Under the pieces are notes generated by a model. That model was not told where the DNA came from, searched no databases, and saw only the letters and a program-made list of their open reading frames with translations. DNA of 64,000 nucleotides from Conus ventricosus (Eukaryota > Mollusca > Gastropoda > Neogastropoda > Conidae), in NCBI GenBank assembly GCA_018398815.1, contig CM031616.1:72156353-72220352 (forward strand), given 5' to 3'. Shown piece after piece: positions 57,924-64,000 of the stretch. The position numbers and the translations under genes were made by a program. Numbering within the stretch: the first letter of the stretch is position 1; every line of letters begins with the position of its first letter.

Positions 57924-58963
57924 TGAGACACTATGGAATACCAGAGAAGATCATCTCTCTCATCTGGTGCACCTATCAGAATATGAACTGCAGGTGGCTC
58001 ATGCAGGCCAGTTGTCAGACGGTTTTGAGGTGAAGACAGGAGTGCGCCAGGAATGTCTGTTGTCACCTTTCCTCTTCCTCCTGGTCATCGACTGGATCAT
58101 GTAAGACCACAACAACAGGCAGGAACAATGGAATACAATGGACACCCTGGACGCAGCTAGACGACCTTGACTTTGCTGATGACCTGGCACTCCTCTCCCA
58201 CAGTCACACACAGATGCAGGACAAGACGACCTGCCTTGAGACAACATCACCAGGAACAGGGCTAAAAATAAACAAGAAAATCAAGCTGATGAAATCAACA
58301 CCACAGGCAGCAGCCCTGTCACAGTCAGAGCCGAGCCCATCAGGGAAGTAGATTCCTTTGTCTACTTGGGAAGAGTAGTTGACAAACAGGGGGGGGCACC
58401 AACCGAGACATCATGGCCAGGATAGGCAAGGCGCAAGCAGCATTCATCATGCTAAAGAAAATCTGTGCCTCAGGAGAGATCAGGACAACAAAATTGCATA
58501 TCTTCAGTTCAAACGTGAAGTCATTTCTGCTCTACGGTTGTGGGACTTGGAGAATGACCAAGGCAATACAGAAAAAAAATTCAGACCTTCATCAACACCT
58601 GTCTAAGGCGCATCTTAAAAATCAGATGGCCAGAGCAGATCAATAATGAAGATCTATGGAAGCAAGCAGGATAGGAACCAGTGGCCAAGCAGATTCTGCG
58701 GAGGAAGTGGGGCTGGATTGGACACACTCTCAGGAAGCCAGCATCCAACACCACACGCCAAGCCCTGACATGGAACCCTAAGGGGAAAAGGAAGAGAGGC
58801 CGACCTCGCAGCAGCTGGAGGCGAGACACTGAGGCAGAGATAAAGAGGCAGGGGACCAATTGGACAGGCATTCAGTGAGCAGCCCAGAACCGAGTGTGAT
58901 GGCGGAGTGTTGTTGATGGCCTATACTCACCCTTGAGCTATGGGCCTAAGTTTAAATTATTGT

Positions 58964-59504
58964 ATATGGTTATTACTATGACTACTTTTATAACTAATGC
59001 TGGTAATTGGATTAGTAATAATAGAACATATTCATTATAAGCATAATGGTAATGACAATGACAGAAACAGCAGCAACACAATGACATGATTAATGAACAT
59101 GATTATGATGAAGACAGTAGTGATGATGATATGCTGATAATACTAATGGTAGTAATAATGGTAGAAATAATAGTAATGATAACAGTTGGTGGAAAAGAAT
59201 AGAAAAGATCAATGAGTACAAAGCAAACAGTACTATTGGATGATGATAATAATGATGATAATAATGGTAAGTGTAGTAATATTTGTAATACTAATAGTGG
59301 CTGGAAAGCAATAGAAATGACCAATAAGTAAAAGGCTAACATTACTGTTCGAACAAGGGGAAAAAACCGGGGGGTGGGGGGTCACATACATACACTTACA
59401 CATAGGCACAGGAAAGTGGGAAGAGAAACTCATGTAGAGGAGATAGTATATGAAATGAAAGAAAACCAGATGAAGAAAACAGAGTGAATAGGTATAATAA
59501 TAAT
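58964..59504. repeat. Degenerate AAT/GAT-rich minisatellite, right of the RTE nest
   Basis: Phrases near 59185 (AACAGTTGGTGGAAAAGAAT...) and 59290 (AGTGGCTGGAAAGCAATAGA...) match those at 49640 and 49775. The same CACATACATACACTTACACA-like end as at 49905 follows. It is one array split by the RTE insertion. Confidence 0.7.
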
Positions 59505-59930
59505 AATAATAATGGTTTCTTATATAGTGCCAAATCAAAAGAATTTCTCTAAGCGCTTTACAAAATCATACTACATTCACCCTTCTCATATACAATAGAA
59601 CACCCAACTACAAATACTATTACTACAAAAACTAACAAATCCTATGAGTACGACATTCACTTATTTTCAAGTATCACTACAAAAACTAAATCCTATACGT
59701 TTAATGATGTAACAAATACATGTAACAGAGAACATACTTTAAAACAGTATGACAAAATGATAATGTACAGAGAACACTACATTTGAAAAGGCCCAGATGG
59801 CTATGAGTTTAACAGTTAGGTTGTACCCCCCCCCCCCCCCCCCCACAGCATTGACTAATTATGAGAAAATAGATGGGTTTTAAGTTTAGACTTGAAAGAA
59901 GAGATAGACAAGATAGAAAGAAAAGACAGG
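59505..59930 (-). mobile_element. SINE-tail-like repeat, inverted
   Basis: An (ATA)n run (59497-59515) is followed by TTATATAGTGCC...CTCTAAGCGCTTTAC. This is the reverse complement of a diverged form of the SINE tail at 10570-10648. The sequence beyond (to about 59930) may be body, but I cannot match it. A C run lies at about 59827-59843. Confidence 0.5.
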
Positions 59931-60149
59931 CAAGAAATAATTTTGTTTTCATTCATGAACTGATTCACAGGGTGACCCAGGATCTGTTTAACCATGACAG
60001 AAGTCTGCACTCTCTCAGGTGTCTTTCTTGTTGTTTTTCATCTTCTGTTTTTGGCTTGGTTTCTGCAAGGGCTTGCACATGTCAGGGTTTCATGTTGTCT
60101 CTTATTGTCTAGTGTCTTTGGCTTGGACATGTCAGGATTGCTTGTTGCT

Positions 60150-60152
<3 letters not shown>

Positions 60153-60239
<87 letters not shown>
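60153..60239. repeat. (TG)n microsatellite
   Basis: A pure tract of about 43 repeats. Confidence 0.95.
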
Positions 60240-60241
<2 letters not shown>

Positions 60242-60721
60242 TGTATGTGTGTCCAACAACATCTAGGTCAGTCACACCCAGACATCTGAAACATTCTCCT
60301 ACAACCTGCAAACAATACACCCAGATGTCCTACATAGCCCCCTTCCCTATCCCCTGCTACCAAAGCACCACAGAGAAGCCTTCACCCTAATCAGCGCTGT
60401 CCAGGCCCAGTTGAAAACTTGTTCGCCTATAGAATAAGATCCTACATTTTCAGTTTGGGTCTCCCACAGGGCAGGATTTTTTTTAATCTTCTTTCCCTCT
60501 CCACCTGTTGCACCTTCTATGCCAAGTCTGAATACTGGACTGTTCATGTGAGATGATACAGTAAGGTCACCCGTGTAGTATGCAATTAACACATGTCAAT
60601 GGACTCCGGGAAATAATGTCCTTGTCCCTGGCAGACTTTGAAGTTTTTGAGGAGGGGAGAAGCACACTAATACTGGGAAAAAAATCAAGTAGGGTATCAA
60701 ACTGAGAGAAGTATACACAGA

Positions 60722-60724
<3 letters not shown>
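60240..60724. other. Intronic sequence, nothing recognised
   Basis: No coding or repeat signature. Confidence 0.4.
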
Positions 60725-60803
<79 letters not shown>

Positions 60804-60812
60804 AGAAGAAAC
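60725..60812. repeat. (GA)n then (GAA)n microsatellite, just downstream of exon A
   Basis: A GA tract of about 38 repeats followed by AGAAGAAGAA. In minus-strand sense it is (TTC)n(TC)n starting about 45 bases after the exon A donor. Confidence 0.95.
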
Positions 60813-60857
60813 TGAGCCCAAGACAAAAAGGATATATTTTGGCATGTTGTACTCCAC

Positions 60858-61062
60858 CATGGGAAACTCCAAAGACTCCATTTTTCGATCCCCACACAGA
60901 GTCTGCGAAAGCAATCCGATGCATGCCGTCTCACTTTTTTTGTGGACAGTAAAGACAAGGGCGTCTTTTGCAAGCCGCATGGACCCCGATTTGAATCCGT
61001 TTCCATACTTCCCAATGGGGGCATGGATGTCTTTGTACTTGTTCTTCTCGTTGTAACCAAAA
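60858..61062 (-). CDS. MORC-family ATPase gene, putative exon A (GHKL ATPase core)
   Basis: After a good acceptor (TTTCCTTTCAG, ending 61063) the frame reads FGYNEKNKYKDIHAPIGKYG, then NGFKSGSMRLAKDALVFTVH, and IGLLSQTLC...LEFPM. G-x-Y/L-G-N-G-F-K-S-G-S-M-R-L-x-K-D-A is the hallmark of MORC proteins, in the ATP-lid region of the GHKL ATPase. MORC proteins bind ATP, dimerise and compact chromatin in the nucleus. The first base completes a codon such as AG|T (Ser), fitting the family's S-F-G-F. The exon is 205 bp and ends in phase 0 at CCCATG|GTGGAG; the donor is not strong. Upstream exons with the Asn/Asp-Asn-Gly ATP-site motifs must lie above 64000. Confidence 0.85.
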
Positions 61063-61704
61063 CTGAAAGGAAAATAGAACGTGAAAATAAAAAGTGAAAT
61101 GGAACATGTGAAATGAAATTGGAAACTAAAATGCACTTTAAGATGAAAATGTTACTGAAATGGAAGAGGTGAAATAAACAGGGAAACAGAAATATGTTTC
61201 AGTTTTATCACAGACAGGTCGCTGAATGCGGACTAGTCCAAATATGCTACACTATATCTGCTAAGTTTCGAGACCACACTGCACATGATTTGAAGCTAAT
61301 TGATAAATCAATTAATGACCGAGATGAGAGAATTCAAGAGGAGGGTCTCATGGCCGCCACTTGGCAGATAACTGATCCGTGCATTAGCCCAATGTGCTGG
61401 TCAGACCTTGGGAACCCACCTAACATTGTCTGTGCCATTATTATCATTGTACTTGTGTGTAGTGAGAGTAAATGTGTGTGTGTGTGTGTGTGTGCACATG
61501 ATTTGTGGGCTTGTGTGTGCACGCTCCTGTATGCAAATATATGTTTGTATGCATGTTTGTGTGCGCATATCTGTGTATGTGCGTGTGCCTGTGTATAATA
61601 CACTCCAAGGGGGGCAGGTTGCATTCAGGGTACAAGTCCAAGATGGCTTTCTGCAGTCAGGAATATTTTTGGCACTGCTCACTTCTGTAGTGTGCACATG
61701 TGAA
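61063..61704. other. Intronic sequence with a (TG)n tract
   Basis: A TG tract lies at 61473-61494. No coding or paired repeat was recognised. Confidence 0.5.
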
Positions 61705-62600
61705 ATTTAAGTCTTATGAAGTTCATCCATGGAAATGCTTCCTAAGCATTTCTTGGATATGCTGTGGACATGGTATAGCTCTTGAATCACCTCGCCTGGA
61801 CTGATCCATATAACTTTGCCTGGTACAGCAACACCAGTTCGAGGTCCCCTTTGTCTGCTTTTAGGATTGCTTCCCAAGTCATAGTGGCATGTTCCACACA
61901 GCCAGACACTACCTGAAGCCCTTTTTCTGGAGCTACACATTATTCTCTGTGAGGTACTTCATCGGTTTCACCACCATGACAGCGGAAGGATCTTCTCCTC
62001 AAACTACATCATGTTCAGATGTGACGATGGCCTGAACTTGTTGGTGTCACTCCAGTTCTGCTCCTTTGGAATGGGAACTCCATCAGCTAAAGTCTACTAG
62101 TCACTGATCTTTCGATTCTTCCATGCACATTTTCTCCATTTGTGAAGCCACTCAAGGACACTGGGATGTTTCATATACAGCATATAGAAGTTCTATTAGG
62201 TCCAGGTGAAGATTTGGCTACGGTTTTCTTAAGCACTTTGTTTACTTCATCCAATGTTGGTGGCTTGTCACTGAACTTTCTCTCCAATGCAGCTGCACCA
62301 AGCCCTGGATTTCATGTGGTGCTTCGCTCTGAGGGGAGGGAGGGTGGGGGTAGGGATATCATTTCCTGAGATGCTGCCCAAGAATTTCTTTATTCACAGC
62401 AAGTGTCCCTGATCTTGGCTACTGTGTAGTTCCTGGAAAACTGAAAGGCTTTTCTGAAGAACCAAGGTTTTCTTTTGTGTGTGGGGGTGGGTGGAGGGGG
62501 GGGTGGAGGGGTCCTTTTTCTTGCTAACTCTGCTTTGGTGAGGAAACCGTTTTGTTCTTTCAGAACTTCCAAGAGCTTCTCTTGCTCTTCGCAACTTTTG
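61705..62600 (-). pseudogene. LINE reverse transcriptase fragment, decayed
   Basis: Minus strand from 62600: KLLEVLKEQNGFLTKAELAR and RKAFQFSRNYT. Next is FSDKPPTLDEVNKVLKKT followed by VAKSSPGPN, the pre-RT SxPGP block near 62240-62200. Diverged pieces of a LINE RT follow, and then VSGCVEHATMTWEAILKADK at about 61915-61850, an EH...W.AI segment that precedes the catalytic Asp block. The Asp block itself is damaged. The order and spacing fit one RT. The clade is not certain, and no ends were found. It is unrelated to the other LINEs in the window. Confidence 0.6.
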
Positions 62601-62869
62601 AAGCAGTCTTCATCAGTGTCTTTTGATTCATCTGTCCCTTCTGGATGTCATCTATCTCTTGCTAGTGTCTGAATTTAATCACAGGTGTCTTTACTTTTGA
62701 TTGTTCTACTCCACAGGTGTCAGTACAAGGCTGCATGTAGAAAGTCTCCAAATGTGGTCAGTATGTGTTGCACATGTAGTGCACATTCCATCAGTTCATC
62801 TGAGGTCTAGTACCTTGCGATTAATAGCTCATTTCCATGATCTGGAGTCTTCTTTCCATCTGCTCTCTA

Positions 62870-63567
62870 TGTGCTGCATGTTAAGAGGAAGATCTATGGA
62901 AGATACTGATGCAAGCAGGATCCTGATCTCACATTTCACAGACAGTGGTGTCCCTAGCAACCCACCCCTGGGAAGATGGCTGAAGGAAAACATGAGGACC
63001 CTACACTCTAGCCGCCACATGCAGGAAGCGGTACCTCTTCCGCCTATTGTGGGAGAAAGAAACAGCAAAAATCTACGGAGAATCCTCATGCCATCCAAAC
63101 TTCCTTCACTCCACATGCCAGCAAACTCAGCTCCACATGGCTGTTACAAATGTTCTGCCAGTAAGTGCATCATATGTAAACACCACTTACAAACTACATC
63201 AACATTTTCAAGCATACGCACTCATCAACAGTTCACCATTAGGGATCACATGACATGCCAATCCACTAACATCATATACCTCATAGATTGTCTTAGGTGC
63301 AGAAACACTCAATACGTAGGGGAAACAGGCAAAACGTTACAAAACAGATTCTATCATCACCGTTCAGACATCAAAACAAACAAAAACACTCTCGTAGCTG
63401 GACACTTCAACAGCAAAAATCACACACTGACCGACCTGACCTGCACAGCCATAGAACAAATTAGACAACCAAATGCATCAACACGTAAATATAGAGAAAA
63501 ATACTGGCGACACACACTGAAGACTAACTACCCGGATGGCCTGAACGTTGGGATTAAACTGGACTAA
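62870..63567 (+). pseudogene. Penelope-like element, C-terminal GIY-YIG endonuclease part
   Basis: An open frame ending at TAA 63565-63567 carries CYKCSASKCIICKHH, then NIIYLIDCLRCRNTQYVGET, where YLI...YVG is the GIY-YIG core. After that come GKTLQNRFYHHRSDIKTNKN, LVAGHFNSKNH and a final KYREKYWRHTLKTNYPDGLN. The order of Cys cluster, GIY-YIG, H..H and GLN end is that of the endonuclease of Penelope-like retroelements. The RT that should precede it is absent: upstream of about 62870 the frame is open but unlike any RT. So it is a 5'-truncated fragment. The frame itself is intact for about 230 codons. Confidence 0.88.
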
Positions 63568-63795
63568 TCCTATGCAACTTCCTGTTCTGGACAAACATGT
63601 CATGTGCTGCCAAGACTATGGTGGTGGATACTGAAGGTGTTTGATGTGGATTGGTTGCTGTGCTCTTTGCTGTCCACCTTACTGTGCTCATTACTGTCCC
63701 CAGCTTCTCATGCCCCTAGAAGTGGGAGCCTATACTACACCCACCCCCCCACCCCCCTTGGCTCCCTCCCCCCCACCCTCCCCCCCCGTTCCCCC

Positions 63796-63827
<32 letters not shown>

Positions 63828-64000
63828 ACCCACCTCGCCCTGGCCTATAGCCCCCCCCCCTCTTTTTTTTTTTTTTTTAACCTCCGCCCCCACATCCCCC
63901 TTCCACTTTCTTCTCTGCCCCACCCCAGTCTACAACCATCCACGTCCACATCCTTTCCTACCACATGCTTTATCTTCCCCTGCTCTTATTCCACCTAATC
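63568..64000. repeat. C-rich low-complexity tract and pyrimidine-rich end
   Basis: Long C runs (63740-63870), a T run (63862-63879) and pyrimidine-rich sequence to the end of the window. The proline-rich frames here are artefacts. Confidence 0.8.

Larger units (their letters stand above)
49988..58950 (+). mobile_element. RTE-like LINE carrying three later insertions
   Basis: The 5' UTR begins CTTCCACACGGTCAACCTTG. The endonuclease starts near 50340 (TWNIRAMYEAGRTIQ). It continues as GVLGLSETRW, NIIQCYAPTND and VMGDFNAKIG (to about 51060), then DHHPLVT (about 51310). A linker follows. The RT starts near 52020 (LRNGKAAGRDGIPAEAIKE), continues at 56518 (GIVIKLPKKGDL, NYRGIMLLSVPGK) and again at 57924 (LRHYGIPEK, DDLDFADDLALLS near 58170). 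The C-terminal WIGHTLRKP and GRPRSSWRRD lie near 58710-58830. Non-self sequence in between is three nested elements. Likely target duplications TTTAAACTATTAT / TTTAAATTATTGT flank it, with two mismatches. Stops and shifts show it is inactive. RTE is the best fit for the clade, not certain. Confidence 0.8.

Noticed and set aside
49988..58950. Host endonuclease or developmental protein gene at the AP-endonuclease region
   Set aside because: Such database names are commonly given to RTE-type LINE ORFs. The RT, the nesting and the copy structure identify a retroelement.
61334..61710. Cys/His-rich frames near 61.4-61.7 kb
   Set aside because: They arise from the TG tract and its flanks.

Overview
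The window is eukaryotic and very probably from a marine gastropod or another lophotrochozoan. It has introns with GT/AG borders, many long dinucleotide microsatellites, a tRNA-derived SINE with an AGCGCTTAGAGC...GGCGCTATATAAG tail, and I/Nimb-, RTE-, CR1-, L1/Tx1- and Penelope-type retroelements of the kinds common in molluscs. No bacterial-style operon, rRNA gene, CRISPR array or intact tRNA gene is present. The species is inference; nothing in the window names it.

Host gene. Three short minus-strand segments (60858-61062, 42210-42394 and 9805-9933) look like consecutive exons of one MORC-family GHKL ATPase gene. They carry the motif GNGFKSGSMRLAKDA, then the SGTKIVLFNLFR strand, then the acidic FELDFQSDPEDIRNP stretch. 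Their splice phases match, and they are separated by introns of about 18.5 and 32.3 kb. If so, almost the whole window lies inside one gene, and nearly everything else is mobile DNA in its introns. The third exon carries an apparent 1-nt frameshift.

Layout. 1-1330 holds nothing recognised. 1333-5080 is a damaged minus-strand I/Nimb-type LINE (copy A), abutting a minus-strand DIRS-like retroelement (about 5081-8195). Much of 2.1-7.7 kb looks like poor consensus sequence. 8558-9249 is a large inverted repeat. 10122-10648 is a SINE. 12693-18651 is a nearly complete LINE of the same family (copy B) with a perfect 13-bp target duplication. 19.5-21.6 kb is a decayed Ty3/gypsy gag-protease-RT region split by a 422-bp hAT-like element. 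24.2-25.4 kb holds unrecognised divergent ORFs ending at a 100-N gap. Copy C of the LINE (25580-33172) is interrupted by a 2352-bp solo-LTR-like insertion. 34.7-36.1 kb is a pogo-type transposase remnant. 36.1-40.97 kb is an L1/Tx1-like LINE with a poly(A) tail, itself interrupted by a 680-bp piggyBac-like element.

The second half includes a 4.7-kb DNA transposon (44072-48767) of a type I cannot assign. It has TIR TAGGTAGCGGCA, a 7-bp target duplication, a spliced coiled-coil protein and an HIDGTS motif. A large nest follows: an RTE-like LINE (about 49988-58950) hosts a 278-bp LINE tail, a 4.4-kb CR1 LINE and a 1000-bp hAT-like element. The window ends with a decayed LINE RT on minus (61705-62600) and the GIY-YIG part of a Penelope-like element on plus (about 62870-63567).

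The elements do not cooperate. What the window shows is a stratified record of insertions into a host chromatin-ATPase gene. Relative ages can be read from which element interrupts which.
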